A stretch of DNA of 64,000 nucleotides, from positions 2,728,001 to 2,792,000 of the forward strand of contig NZ_CP060496.1 of assembly GCF_014400405.1 (NCBI RefSeq). The letters are read 5' to 3'. The position numbers and the translations under genes are program-made. The notes under the pieces were generated by a model. The model saw only the letters and a program-made list of their open reading frames with translations. It was not told where the DNA came from and made no database searches. Of this stretch, positions 19,337-29,487 are shown piece by piece. The stretch comes from Brachybacterium sp. Z12 (GTDB lineage: Bacteria > Actinomycetota > Actinomycetes > Actinomycetales > Dermabacteraceae). Position 1 is the stretch's first letter. Every line of letters starts with the position of its first letter.

Positions 19337-20188
19337 CGCGATCACTTCCCTTCGTCGCCGCTGCGGCAGGCTCGACCTCATCGGCCCCGCCTGTATCGGG
19401 TGCTGTTCCCGGCGCATCGTCCCGCGCACCGGGCAGCGCGTCGAGGAGGGAGCGGGTGTACTCGTCCTGCGGGGCATGGAACAGCTGGTGGCGCGGAGCG
19501 CTCTCGACGATCCTGCCCTGCCGCATCACGGAGACGTCATCCGCGATGGCGCTCATGACGCCGAGGTCGTGGGTCACCAGCAGCACCGCGAGATCGCGTT
19601 CCTCCGTGAGGCCGCGCAGCAGCTGCAGGATCCCCGCCTGCACCGTCACGTCGAGGGCCGTGGTGGGTTCGTCGGCGAGGAGGACCTCGGGGTCGCAGGC
19701 CAGGGCGCTCGCGATCGAGATGCGCTGGCGCTGGCCGCCGGAGAACTGGTGGGGGTAGCGGCGCAGCGCATGCTCGGGATCGGGCACCTGCACCCGCTCG
19801 AGCAGCTCGATCACATGCTTGTTCGCAGCGTCCCGGGACAGGCGCAGGTGGGTGCGCACGTGGTCGGTGAGCTGGCGGCCGATGGTCAGCTGGGGGTGCA
19901 GGGAGGTGGAGGGGTCCTGGAAGACCATCGCGATGCGGCGGCCGCGGATCCGGTTCAGCTGGCGGCGGCGCATCCCGAGGATCTCCGCCTCCCCAGCCGG
20001 ATCGAGCCACCGGTCTCGGCGTGCGCCGGCAGCAGGCCGAGCATCGCGAGCGAGGTGAGGGTCTTGCCCGATCCGGACTCGCCCGCCAGGCCGTGGATGC
20101 GCCCGGCGGTGAGGTCGAGGGATATCCCGCGCACCAGCGGGCGGCCGATGGAGATGGTGAGGTCGCGGACGCTGAGTACCGGGGTCAT
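19329..20188 (-). CDS. peptide ABC transporter ATP-binding protein (DppD type), one frameshift
   Basis: ATG 20188 overlaps the permease stop as ATGA. Walker A is GESGSGKTLTS. The frame breaks at the C run 19991-19994 (plus strand); one more base gives SIRLGEAEILGMRRRQLNRI and continues with MVFQDPSTSLHP, signature FSGGQRQR, Walker B VLLADEPTTALD and switch LVTHDL. The repaired length is 286 residues. Intact motifs on both sides argue for an error. It pairs with the DppF-type ATPase. Confidence 0.9.
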
Positions 20189-21150
20189 TGTACGGTCTCC
20201 TTCTTCACGGCGCGCCGCTTCCGGGCGACCGCTCCCACGGAGTTCGGGTCCATCGTGTCGCGCAGGGAGTCACCGATGAAGTTGAAGGCCATCACCACCG
20301 TGAGGATCGCCAGGCCCGGGAAGACCCCGAGCCACCAGGCATCGAAGTTGCTGATCGCTCCCGAGATCATCGAGCCCCATTCCGCGGTGGGCGGCTGGGC
20401 GCCGAGCCCCAGGAAGGACAGCCCGGACAGCAGCAGGATCGCGGTGCCGATGTCGAGGGTGGCGAGCACCAGCAGCGGCCCGCCGATGTTGGGCAGGATG
20501 TCCACGAGCAGGCTGCGCAGCGGCGAGACGCCCAGCATGCGACCGGCGATGACGTAGTTCTGCGAACGCAGTCCCAGCACGATGCTGCGGGTGACGCGGG
20601 CGTACTGCGGCCACGAGACCACGATCGCGGCGATGACTGCGTTGTACAGGGACGGCCCGAGGGAGGCTGCGATGACCATGGCCAGGATGACCGTGGGAAA
20701 CGCCATCACCAGGTCGGTGAGGCGCATCAGCACCTCATCGACCCAGCCGCCGAAGTATCCGGCAACAGCGCCGACGACGGTGCCGATCACGAGCGCCGCG
20801 GCCACCAGGGCCAGGGCGAGCGGGATCGTGACCGTCGCGCCGGTCATCAGGCGGGAGAACACGTCGCGGCCGTTGACGTCGGTGCCCAGCAGGGCCTCGC
20901 CGCCCGGCGCCTGCAGTCGCGGGAGCTCCTGCGCGATGGGATCGAAGGGTACCCAGAGGTGTGCGGTGAAGGCGATGAGCACCCAGATCAGCGCGATCAC
21001 CGCACCGACCACGCCCAGCGGGGAGCGGAATGCCTGCCTCCAGCGCGCGGCGGGGCGCGCCACGGGCGTCTCTGCGAGTCCGGCGGCCGGGCCGGTGACC
21101 GGCTCCTGCGCCGGGGCGCCGTCCTGCGGCTTCTCTGTCGGAACGCTCAT
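20185..21150 (-). CDS. peptide ABC transporter permease (DppC type)
   Basis: This 321-residue permease starts at ATG 21150 (MSVPTEKPQDG...). In the sequence as given it is continuous in frame with the upstream permease. That fusion comes from an indel near 21172-21181: the repaired DppB stop overlaps this ATG as ATGA. After a polar N-terminus (residues 1-45), six membrane segments follow with LLGTDVNGRDVFSRLM, typical of DppC, and the EAA-like loop AGRMLGVSPLRSLLVDILPN. The stop overlaps the next start as ATGA. Confidence 0.9.
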   Translation of the reverse strand: MSVPTEKPQDGAPAQEPVTGPAAGLAETPVARPAARWRQAFRSPLGVVGAVIALIWVLIAFTAHLWVPFDPIAQELPRLQAPGGEALLGTDVNGRDVFSRLMTGATVTIPLALALVAAALVIGTVVGAVAGYFGGWVDEVLMRLTDLVMAFPTVILAMVIAASLGPSLYNAVIAAIVVSWPQYARVTRSIVLGLRSQNYVIAGRMLGVSPLRSLLVDILPNIGGPLLVLATLDIGTAILLLSGLSFLGLGAQPPTAEWGSMISGAISNFDAWWLGVFPGLAILTVVMAFNFIGDSLRDTMDPNSVGAVARKRRAVKKETVQ

Positions 21151-22197
21151 CCCAGCCTCACCCTCGGATCGAGGATCGTACAGGATGTCGACCACGAAAT
21201 TGATCCCGATGTAGATCATCCCGACGATGAGCCCGACGCCCATGATGCCCGGCAGATCCAGATTGGAGGCCGAGGTGTAGGCGTAGGTGCCCAGCCCCGG
21301 CCATGCGAAGACGGACTCCACCAGGACAGTGCCGGAGAGGAGCGCCCCGAAGGCCACGCCGACCACGGTGAGGATCGGCAGCGACGCTCCGCGCAGCACG
21401 TAGTCCAGCACGATCCGGGTGCCGCTCAGGCCACGGGCCCGGGCCGCGCGCACATAGTCCACCGAGAGCACCTCGAGCACGGAGGTGCGCACGAAGCGGG
21501 TCAGCATCCCGATGGTGACCAGCGACAGCACCAGGACCGGCAGGGCGAGGTGCGCGAGCGCGTCGAAGAAGCCGACGGGATCACCGTTGAGGATGTAGTC
21601 CACGGTGTACAGCCCCGTCAGGCGGGGCGGCGGCGTGATCGTCGGGGAGATCCTGCCGGAGCCCGGCGCGATCCCCAGCTGGAGGAAGAACACGTAGAAC
21701 GCGACCATGGCGAGCCAGAACGTGGGGATGCTCAGCCCGATCAGCGTCACCACCCGCACCACCTGATCGGTCACCAGGCCCCGGCGGTAGGCGGCGAGGG
21801 TGCCCAGCACGATGCTCACCGCGAGGCTGAGCACGATCGCCAGGAGCGCGATCTCGATCGTCGCCGGCACCGCTGTCGCGAGATCCGACAGCACGGGCTG
21901 CCCTGTCACGAGAGAGACTCCGAGGTCACCGCTGAAGAGGTTCTTCATGTAGATCACGTACTGGATGACCAGCGGCTCATCGAGGCTGTGCTCACGGATG
22001 AACGCCTCGCGGGTCTCCGGGTTCTGGGAGGCGCCCTCGCCGAGAGCGGCGGAGACCGGATCCCCGGGCACCAGGTTCGTCAGCGCGAAGGTGACCATGG
22101 TGACGCCGAGCAGGATCAGCAACGAGGTGCCGATCCGTCGGGCCAGGTAACCGATCAGGGGCGAACGTGTGCGCGCCTCTCGAGTGGTGCTGCTCAT
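21147..22197 (-). CDS. peptide ABC transporter permease (DppB type), frame altered near its end
   Basis: ATG 22197 begins MSSTTREARTRSPLIGYLARR, seven bases after the binding-protein stop at 22205. It has the DppB N-terminal helix LLILLGVTMVTFALTNLVPGDP and about six membrane segments, with the loop DYVRAARARGLSGTRIVLDY. Near 21172-21181 the frame leaves the family end (ILDPRVRLG then stop at 21147-21149) and runs on into the next permease. One extra base, or two missing, explains it. The repaired length is about 349 residues. It imports di- or oligopeptides with its DppC-type partner. Confidence 0.88.
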
Positions 22198-22204
22198 CAG
22201 CGGA

Positions 22205-23807
22205 TCAGGAGGCCGGGGCGATGTCGCCGATAGCCATGTCCCACAGCGAGTTGTACACCGCACCGTCGACCTCCGCGGAGGCGGCGATGTTGCGCGCGGG
22301 CACGATCAGGGGAACGAACGGGCCGGCTTCCTGCATCGCTGCGGCGAAGGCAGTGAAGTCCTGCTCGCGCTGGTCGGGATCGGTGGCGCTGACCGCTGCG
22401 GCGGCGAGCTCGGCGATCTCCGGATCCGCCTCGGTCTCCCAGCCTGCGCGCAGGCCGACGGCCTGGCCCGGGCCGAAGGGCAGGAAGTTCGCGGAGTCGG
22501 CGTAGTCCGGGCCCCAGAACCACAGGCCGAAGGCCTCGCGGCCGCTGACGTAGGCGTCGAGCTCGGTCGCGAACGGTGCCGGTGCGAGCTCGACCACGAG
22601 GTCGATCTCCTTCAGCTGGGCCTGGATGCGCTCGGCGACGGGGTGAACTCGACCCCGCCCACCGGGTAGTCGTTGGGGAACTGGAGTCGCAGGGTCTGCC
22701 CGTCGTACCCGGCCTCGGCCAGAGCGGCCTTCGCGCGGTCGAGGTCGCGGACTGCACCCTCGGGCAGTGCACCCTCGAAGCCGGGCGGGATCACGCCGGT
22801 GGCCTGCACCGATCCGGTCCCTGCGAGTTCGAGCAGGGAGTCGTAGTCCAGCGCGTACCGGATGGCTTCGGCGAGCTTGACGTTCGCCAGCTCCTCGGCG
22901 ACGTCCGAGGACTGGTTCAGCAGCAGGAACAGGCTCTGCCCGGACGGCACGGAATCCACCACGAGGCCATCCCCGAGGCCGGCGACCTGGTCGCCGTTCA
23001 GATCGAGGGCGACCATGGTGTCGCCACCCTGGAGGTTCATCAGCTGGGTGGCGCTCTCCGAGACGTTGCGGATCACGACGCGGCTGTAACCGGCGCGAGC
23101 CGACCCCTTGTACTCGGGGTTCGCGGCCAGCACCACCTGGCTGCTCAGGTCGAGCGTCTCCAGGATGTACGGGCCGGAGCCGCCGGCGGAGGCGCCGTTG
23201 AGGAAGTCCTGGGCGGTGTCGGAGCCGTCGGTCGCCCCACCGTTCTCGGTGACGACGGCGGAGTTGACGATGCCGAGTGCGGGGTTCGCGAGGATCGCGG
23301 GCAGCTGCAGCATCGGCGCCTCGGTCGTGAACAGGATCGTTGCGTCATCGACCTTCTCGACAGAGATCCCGGCGAGGAGGAAGTTGGGCTTGGCATCGGT
23401 CATCCCCTGCACACGCTGGATCGTGAAGACCACGTCATCAGCGGTAATCGGGGCACCGTCGGAGAAGGTGCGCCCCTCGGCGAGGGTGAAGGTGAACTCG
23501 GTCGCCTCCTCGTTCTGCTCCCACGAGGCCAGGCCGGGGACGGGCGTGCTGACGTCGGAGCCCTCGAAGTCGACCAGGGGCTCGTAGATCGCCTTGGCGA
23601 CCATGTTGCCGGTGGGGTCGTAGGTGTGCCCGGGGTCGCCGGTCTCGATGGAGAACGCGGTGTCGATCACGAGCGTGCCACCCCGGTCGCCTCACCGTCG
23701 GTGCCGGCGCCGTTGCCGGAGCTGCCGGAGTTGCCGCCGGAGCAGGCGCTGAGGGTCAGCGCGGCCGCGCCACCGGTGACGAGAAAGGTACGACGAGTAG
23801 GCAGCAT
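22205..23807 (-). CDS. peptide ABC transporter substrate-binding lipoprotein, two frameshifts
   Basis: This is a family 5 extracellular solute-binding protein. ATG 23807 (MLPTRRTFLVTGGAAALT) has an upstream AGGAG and an RR motif, then a lipobox LSACSGG. A missing base at 23681-23684 breaks the frame just after the linker, and the body resumes GTLVIDTAFSIETGDPGHTY. A second missing base at 22640-22643 breaks it after GGVEFTP; it resumes VAERIQAQLKEIDLVVELAP and ends MAIGDIAPAS. Typical family features are YEPLVDFEG, FTFTLAEGRTFSDGAPITADDV and DYADSANFLPF. The repaired length is 534 residues. It heads the importer operon. Confidence 0.9.
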
Positions 23808-23972
23808 CTTCGGCTCCTGCGATCTGAGGAAGGATCGGGACACCGGCACGACCGGCATTCGCATCAATCATTGGACGAGTTCAGCAACAGTGACACAATC
23901 AACAACGATCCGTCCACCAGTGGTCGCCTATCGAGACCAGACCGTAGCCCTCGAACGCCAGGAGTCGACACA
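23808..23972. promoter_or_regulatory. divergent promoter region between peptide importer and Lrp-type regulator
   Basis: This 165-bp gap is AT-richer than its surroundings, especially about 23862-23912 (CATCAATCATTGG and GACACAATCAACAACG). It separates the divergent importer and regulator genes and should hold both promoters and the regulator's sites. No exact palindrome was identified. Confidence 0.4.
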
Positions 23973-24557
23973 ATGTCCAACAAGCAGGCGAACCCTCCCG
24001 GGAACTCTGGACGAAATGCGCCGATAGACGCCGTCAGCACTCAGATCCTGGAGATCCTCCGCGTGGATGGCAGGATCTCGATGGCGGCCCTCGCCGAGAA
24101 GGTCGGCATCTCGCGCGCGACGGCCTACTCCCGCCTCGAGCAGCTCACCAGCGACGGCGTGATCACCGGCTACTCCGCACGAGTGGACGCTGAGAAGGCG
24201 GGGCTGTCCATCTGCGCGCTCGTGTTCGTCACCGTGCATCCGCAGACCTGGCCGCAGTTCCGCGAGCGCGTGATCGCGATGCCGGACGTCGAGTACTGCG
24301 CCATCACCACCGGAGAGCACGACGCGATGCTGCTGGTGCGCGCCACGGACGTCAGCCACATCCACGAGTTCACCACCGGCGTGATCGCCCTGCTGCCGCA
24401 GGTGCGCACGGTGGTCAGCGTGGTGGTGCTGGACGAGGTGGTGAGGAAGCCCTACGTCCTGCCCTCGGACATCCCCGAGCGACCGGAGGCGTCGCGGCTC
24501 GGCATGACCCGCTGGACCCCGGCCGCGCAGGGACGGGACTCCTTCGGCCCCCGGTGA
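23973..24557 (+). CDS. Lrp/AsnC-family transcriptional regulator
   Basis: This 194-residue protein starts at ATG 23973, with AGGAG about nine bases upstream. It has an N-terminal HTH (IDAVSTQILEILRVDGRISM to ISRATAYSRLEQLTSDGVI, residues about 16-68), then the linker GYSARVDAEKAGLSICAL and a RAM/AsnC ligand-binding domain with YCAITTGEHDAMLLVRATD. A C-terminal extension of about 35 residues exceeds the usual length of about 160. It is divergent from the peptide importer, so amino-acid-responsive control of peptide uptake is a reasonable inference. Confidence 0.9.
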   Translation: MSNKQANPPGNSGRNAPIDAVSTQILEILRVDGRISMAALAEKVGISRATAYSRLEQLTSDGVITGYSARVDAEKAGLSICALVFVTVHPQTWPQFRERVIAMPDVEYCAITTGEHDAMLLVRATDVSHIHEFTTGVIALLPQVRTVVSVVVLDEVVRKPYVLPSDIPERPEASRLGMTRWTPAAQGRDSFGPR

Positions 24558-24584
24558 TCGCGGGCCCGCTCGACCCGGAGAGGG

Positions 24585-24953
24585 TCAGCGCACCTCGGCG
24601 CAGACGCTGAGCTGCGGCTTGCCGTGCATTTCGTAACGCTCGACCAGGCGGAGCGCGCCATCCTCGTCCTGCTGGATCTCGCTGCGCCCCTCCCCCGTCA
24701 CCACGCGGCCGCCGTTCACGAGGACGTGGACGAAGGAGATCGCGATCTCGTCACCGGTGCGGGTGCCGACGCAGCGGCCGAAGGTCACGGTGTCGCCGGT
24801 GTACTCGCCCCAGATCACGCCATCCTGCTCGTGATAGCGGAATTCGCTCGGCGACTCGGGATCGACGGCGGACGTGGTGGAGGAGACCATCCGGAACAGG
24901 CGACCGTCGAGCGAGGGCAGCAGGGCAGGCGCGGGCTGTGCAGTGGAAGTCAT
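24585..24953 (-). CDS. conserved hypothetical, small beta-rich protein
   Basis: This 122-residue protein starts at ATG 24953 (MTSTAQPAPALLPSLDGRLF). The body has many short beta-like stretches: FRYHEQDGVIWGEYTGDTV, VTFGRCVGTRTGDEIAISF, SEIQQDEDGALRLVERYEM. It resembles small lipocalin-like or n-acetylglutamate-synthase-annotated conserved proteins of actinobacteria and firmicutes. No catalytic motif is visible. It is convergent with the Lrp-type gene, with 27 bp between the stops. Confidence 0.65.
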   Translation of the reverse strand: MTSTAQPAPALLPSLDGRLFRMVSSTTSAVDPESPSEFRYHEQDGVIWGEYTGDTVTFGRCVGTRTGDEIAISFVHVLVNGGRVVTGEGRSEIQQDEDGALRLVERYEMHGKPQLSVCAEVR

Positions 24954-25028
24954 GGCGACGAGTATGCGGGGACGCCGCAGGAACCACACATTCGCACCAG
25001 CAGGTTCCGACAGGCGGGACGGGCCTGG

Positions 25029-25325
25029 TCAGGGATAGGCGATGAAGTCGAGCTCTTCGAATTCTGAGACTTCGCTCTGCCAGCGGGTGGCGACGAACTC
25101 CTGGTGGGCGTCGCTCCGGTCATACGCGGTGTAGCTCGCATCATCCTCGAAGCTCATCGCGAACTGGAAGCGGTAGCTGCTCTTCGGGCTGACCTGTCGG
25201 GAGACGGTGAAGTCGTGCACTCCGTCGATCGCGCGCAGCAGGGTCGAAGCACTGGCGAGGAACTCCCGCTCCTCCGCGGAATCGGGAGCGTGGACGAGCG
25301 AGAAGGAGACGGTGTGCCGGATCAT
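25029..25325 (-). CDS. Dabb (stress-responsive A/B barrel) domain protein
   Basis: This 98-residue protein starts at ATG 25325 (MIRHTVSFSLVHAPDS). The N-terminal IRHTVSFSL and the central VSRQVSPKSSYRFQFAMSFE fit the dimeric alpha-beta barrel Dabb family. Members include plant stress proteins and polyketide cyclases, but most bacterial ones have no known substrate. An in-frame GTG two codons earlier is an alternative start. Confidence 0.75.
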   Translation of the reverse strand: MIRHTVSFSLVHAPDSAEEREFLASASTLLRAIDGVHDFTVSRQVSPKSSYRFQFAMSFEDDASYTAYDRSDAHQEFVATRWQSEVSEFEELDFIAYP

Positions 25326-25744
25326 TGCCACACCCTACTTAGCCTTGTGCGCAGATTCGCCCAAGGTTGCACCCAAGCAGGTCCCACGGCTCCCAGATTG
25401 CGGTCGAGGGAGCAGGTTCGCGGCAATCGCCGCCCGGTAGGCCACCCATGCGCAGCGTGCACCACAAGAATTTGGGGCGAGGGACTGAAGGAATGGGGAG
25501 AGGGAGAATGCCCGATCAGCACAGCGAAAGCGGACCACGTGCAGCTCGGCCACGAGGCTCGAGCCTGTTGGGCAAAGGCCTTACGTGCCTCTTCCTCGGG
25601 GCAGAAAGTCACCTCCGCCCGAGCACTGGAGGCTACCGCGCCGCCCAATACAGCGCGCTTCCGAGCATTCAACCGGGCGAGCAGTCTGGGTACCGGAGAA
25701 TTCTGGGGTGGTAATCGAGGCCCGACGTTTTCGCCCGGTGACCC
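25326..25744. other. intergenic stretch without a recognised gene
   Basis: This stretch of about 420 bp lies between two minus-strand genes. Frames on both strands give no recognisable protein and no good ribosome sites. No tRNA, terminator hairpin or repeat was found. It may hold the promoter of the Dabb gene at its left end. Confidence 0.5.
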
Positions 25745-26737
25745 TCACCCCTGGTCACCGACGAGCTTCTCTCCCAGCTCGGTACGGCGGTAATGGACCT
25801 CGCGTCCCGTGCGAGCGCGATGCACGAGCCCGGCGCCCTCGAGCACGGAGAGGTGCCCGCCGACGGTGCCGAGCGCATACCCGAGTTCGGCGTGCAGTTG
25901 GGAGGGAGTAGCCGGAAGGTCCAGCGACAGCAGCACTGCGGCTCGCCCAGTGCCGAGCAGCCTTCCGAGCGCCTTCCCCGTGCGTGGAGAAACTGCGGCG
26001 CGCGAGCCCCGTGCCCCATAGACGAGGGCGACGCCGACAGGACCATCACAAGTCCACCTACCCCTGACCTGCGTGGTCGGGACGAAACAGAGGTGTGAGG
26101 AAACGGTGAGGCTGCGGTCCGTACGGCGGGAGACGAGCAGCGCGTCGGGGTCCTCCCAGGCAACATCACGGGCGATACCGTCCACCGCCCCTGCCCAGCC
26201 AGTCGTGCCGATCAGCGCAGTGCGGAACGCGATCTCACGACGCAGGATCCGCTGCCGGCGTGGCCAGTCCGCTGAGATCAGTTGATCCCACGCCGAGCCG
26301 AGCACGGCCGCGATCCGACCTGGGAGGTCCGGTGCGGCGAGCCATGCCGTCTGCTGCGGTGTCCACGCGGCGTTGATCGAGTCCTCGATGGTGCTCACGG
26401 CGGCCTGCGGATTCCACGCGGCGATCTGGGCAAGCTCGTCGACGAGCCGCACATCCCCGGTTGCAGGCGGTGCGAGACCAACCAGGTCAGGGAACCACTT
26501 AGTGTGCGCGATGAGGTCGGTGAAAGCAGAGTTCAACGCGTCCGCGGTGCGCCAGCGGTGGAAGGCGACGAGGTCGAGCCCCTCGGTCCGAGAAGGGTCA
26601 GAGGATACCTCCGGACGAGCGCGCCGCGGCTCCTCGAGAGCGGTCACTCCGCTGGCGAGTGCCCCGACCAGCTCTGCAAGCGGAGAGACGACGAACCGCG
26701 TGCGCGCGAGTGCGCCGGGCGTGAGCACGAACCGCAT
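25745..26737 (-). CDS. ArsR-like winged-helix regulator with N-terminal DUF5937-like region
   Basis: This 330-residue protein starts at ATG 26737 behind AAAGGA. Residues 1-250 form a helical region typical of actinobacterial regulators (MRFVLTPGALARTRFVVSPLAELVGAL, where PLAE is characteristic). The C-terminal 80 residues are a winged HTH: LGTGRAAVLLSLDLPATPSQ, then LGYALGTVGGHLSVLEGAGLVHRARTGREVHY. It is divergent from the MFS exporter gene, 42 bp away, a standard regulator-exporter pair. The inducing compound is unknown. Confidence 0.82.
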   Translation of the reverse strand: MRFVLTPGALARTRFVVSPLAELVGALASGVTALEEPRRARPEVSSDPSRTEGLDLVAFHRWRTADALNSAFTDLIAHTKWFPDLVGLAPPATGDVRLVDELAQIAAWNPQAAVSTIEDSINAAWTPQQTAWLAAPDLPGRIAAVLGSAWDQLISADWPRRQRILRREIAFRTALIGTTGWAGAVDGIARDVAWEDPDALLVSRRTDRSLTVSSHLCFVPTTQVRGRWTCDGPVGVALVYGARGSRAAVSPRTGKALGRLLGTGRAAVLLSLDLPATPSQLHAELGYALGTVGGHLSVLEGAGLVHRARTGREVHYRRTELGEKLVGDQG

Positions 26738-26779
26738 GAACAGGTCCTTTCGTTTGGAGGCGAAAGCCTATGGGTCAGT

Positions 26780-28083
26780 ATGAGGGTCGCCCACGATGAT
26801 GTGATGCCGCCACCTTCAGATGTTTCCCCGTCATTACCCGCCTCCCCATGGACCCCCGCCTTCACTCGCTTCTTCCTTGCCCAATGCCTCTCATGGTTGG
26901 GCAGCTCGATGACACCGGTCGCGCTGAGCTTCGGAGTGCTTCGCGCAACAGGCTCCACCACCGACCTTGGCCTGGTCCTCGCCGCCAACACGATCCCGAT
27001 GGTCGCGCTGCTGCTGGTAGGAGGCGTCGTGGCAGACAGAGTGCCTCGCCGGGCGCTGCTGACCTTCACCCACTTGGTCGCGGGTCTCGCCCAGGCGGGC
27101 AGCGCAATGTGGTTCCTATTGGGTGTCCAGGCACTTCCGTTGCTGCTGGTAGCGGCAGCACTGAATGGCTTCGCTTCGGCATTCACGGCGCCGGCGCTCC
27201 GTGGCATCATTACCGACCTGGTTCCGCATGACGCGATCGGCCGTGCGAACGCCGTACGTATCACCTCACGGAACCTCACCCGGATGCTCGGCCCCGCTGC
27301 TGCGGGCCTTTTGGTCGCCGTCGCGAATGCTGGCTGGGCCCTCGCGATCGACGCGGCCTTCCTGCTTCTTGCCTCCGCAGTCCTCGCCACTATCCCGAAC
27401 GCCGACGCTGCCCGTCCGTCGGCTCATGCTTCTGCCCGCCCTGACCTACTTCGTGTCGGCGCCGCTCTCCGCACCTTCGTGACGGATACAAGCGGCGGGT
27501 GGCGCGAGTTCACCAGTCACCGCTGGCTTTGGCTCGTGACCTTTTCGTTCACGGGGATGAACGTGCTGATCGGAGGGATCTGGCTGGTGCTCGGCCCGGT
27601 CAGTGCAGAGGACACCATCGGGGCCGCCGGCTGGGGTTCCTGCTTGCGGCGCGGGCGGTCGGCCAGGTGTGCGGCGGGGCCCTCGCCTACCGCTTCTCAC
27701 CGAGTCGGCCGATGGTCGCGGCGCTGCTGATGCCAATGCCGTACGCAGCGCTGTTCGCGGCGCTCGCTGCCGGGAGCGGCCTGCCGCTTCTGCTCGTGCT
27801 AGCGGCACTGGCCGGGATCGGTTCTGCGGTCGAGAGCGTTCTGTGGGAGACAGCCCTGCAACATCGGGTCGCTCGCGAGGCGCTCTCCCGCGTGGCTTCG
27901 ATCGACATGCTCCTCAGCTTCGCCTCGGTGCCGGCGGGGCAGCTCATCGCCCCCATGGCCGCAGCTCTGCTGGGTGTGCCATTCACCCTCGCGATCGGTG
28001 CCGGCCTGTGCGTCGCAACTCTGCTTGCGCCGCTCATTTCGGCCGAGGTTCGCGGCCTGCGCCGAGTTCCAGCTCCTGCCTGA
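26780..28083 (+). CDS. MFS transporter, one frameshift
   Basis: This is a major facilitator of the drug-exporter group (MFS_3/enterobactin-exporter-like). In-frame ATGs at 26780 and 26804 are both possible starts; neither has a clear ribosome site. The N-terminal half has FFLAQCLSWLGSSMTPVALS and the loop VVADRVPRRALLTFTHLV. The frame breaks at the G run 27633-27636; one more G gives AAGWGFLLAARAVGQVCGGA and the rest of the second half to 28083. The repaired length is 426-434 residues with about 12 helices. It probably exports a drug or toxic metabolite under control of the divergent ArsR-like regulator. Confidence 0.83.
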
Positions 28084-28334
28084 GTGCCGCACGAGATCGC
28101 GTCGTCGCGAGACACCATTTCTCGGCAAGAGCTGGCGCCTACACGCGCTGCCACCAGGCGCATAGGTAAACGCATCCTGGGTAAGGCGCAGGCGATCGGA
28201 ATCGGCGGCACCACAGCACACTTGCTCCGCTTAGGGATGAAGCTGCCCCCATGCAGCCGCGTTGCTGCCAATGCTGCTGCCAAACCCGGTTCGAAGACCT
28301 TCCCCTAGGGGAACTTCTCCGGCCCGACCAGCAG

Positions 28335-28406
28335 TGGGCCCGGAGGGGATCGAACCCTCGACCCGCGGATTAAAAGTCCGATGCTCTACCACTGAGCTAC
28401 AGGCCC
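28335..28406 (-). tRNA. tRNA-Lys (anticodon TTT)
   Basis: On the minus strand the cloverleaf reads 5' GGGCCTG acceptor, TAGCTCAGTGGTAGAGC D arm, GGACTTTTAATCC anticodon arm with TTT at 28372-28374, and GGGTTCGATCCC T arm. It closes with CGGGCCC and discriminator A. All seven acceptor pairs form, one of them G-T. CCA is not encoded. The flanks (28084-28334 and 28407-28509) hold no gene that I can support. Confidence 0.95.
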
Positions 28407-28509
28407 GTGCCCGACGAGCGGGCCAGACCATCCTAATGGCGCGCAGACCGTTTGCTGACACAGCCCGCCCACTGAACGCGGCAGGCAGCAGTGCTCCTAC
28501 GATGACTGC

Positions 28510-29487
28510 GTGCACAGCGACTCCCCTGCCCTCGTGACTCTGGCCGACATCCGTGCGGCGGCGCAGCGGATCGACGATCTCGTCCTGCGCACCCCGGTGA
28601 TCGAGGTGCCGCATCCCGAGGATCCCGACCGGACCCTTCTGTGCAAGGCAGAGTCGCTGCAGCCCACCGGGGCGTTCAAGCTGCGCGGCGCCTACAACGC
28701 GATCGTGCAGGTGATCGATACGGCCCGTGAGAACGGGATCGTCGCGCAATCCTCGGGGAACCATGCGCGCGCGGTCGCGTGGGTGGCGCGCAGGCTCGGC
28801 CTCGATGCCGTGATCGTGATGCCGGAAGCGGCGCCGCAGCCGAAGATTGATGCGGTGCGGGCCCTCGGTGCGCGCGTCGATGTCGTCCCGAACTCGCAGC
28901 GGGACGAGCGTGCCGCACAGCTCGTCACTGAACGCGGCAGTGCGCACATCCCTCCCTATGACGATGAGCGGATCATCGCCGGCCAGGGAACAATCGGACT
29001 CGAACTGCTCGAGCAGGTCACCGACGTCGAGGTGATCCTCGTGCCGATCTCCGGAGGCGGGCTCATCTCCGGGATCGCCACCGCCGTGAAGTCGCTGCGC
29101 CCCGAGGTGAAAGTGATCGGTGTCGAACCGGAGCTCGCGGCCGACGCCCAGCAGAGCCTGCGCAGCGGGGAGCGCGCCACTTGGGACGTGCTCGACACCT
29201 ATCGGACCATCGCCGACGGCCTGCGCACCCCTTCCCTCGGCGAGCGCACGTGGCCGCATGTGCGCCGCTACGTGGACGACATCGTCACCGTGAGCGAGGA
29301 GCAGATCCTCGACGCCGTGCGGCATCTAGCGATTGCCGGGCGCCTGGTCGCTGAGCCCTCCGGCGCGGTCACCACCGCCGCGTGGCTCACCCAGGAGCTG
29401 CCGGCCGGGAAGACCGTGGCAATCATCTCCGGCGGCTCGACCGATCCCACTCTGCTGGCGCGGATCCTGGAGTCACCCCGCCTCTGA
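28510..29487 (+). CDS. threonine dehydratase/serine racemase-like PLP enzyme (fold type II)
   Basis: This 325-residue enzyme starts at GTG 28510. The PLP lysine is in SLQPTGAFKLRGAYNA (Lys 57), substrate binding in SSGNHARAVAW, and the phosphate-cradle glycine loop in PISGGGLISGI. The length without a C-terminal ACT domain fits catabolic threonine/serine dehydratase or serine racemase rather than biosynthetic IlvA. It would deaminate threonine or serine to the 2-oxoacid. It is monocistronic. Confidence 0.88.
   Translation: MHSDSPALVTLADIRAAAQRIDDLVLRTPVIEVPHPEDPDRTLLCKAESLQPTGAFKLRGAYNAIVQVIDTARENGIVAQSSGNHARAVAWVARRLGLDAVIVMPEAAPQPKIDAVRALGARVDVVPNSQRDERAAQLVTERGSAHIPPYDDERIIAGQGTIGLELLEQVTDVEVILVPISGGGLISGIATAVKSLRPEVKVIGVEPELAADAQQSLRSGERATWDVLDTYRTIADGLRTPSLGERTWPHVRRYVDDIVTVSEEQILDAVRHLAIAGRLVAEPSGAVTTAAWLTQELPAGKTVAIISGGSTDPTLLARILESPRL

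Noticed and set aside
20188..22233. 681-codon plus-strand frame opposite the peptide permeases
   Set aside because: It is an antisense shadow with His/Gln/Arg/Asp-rich sequence and no membrane or enzyme motifs.
28335..28406. tRNA-Lys as an integration site for a mobile element
   Set aside because: No integrase gene and no second copy of the tRNA 3' end was seen nearby.
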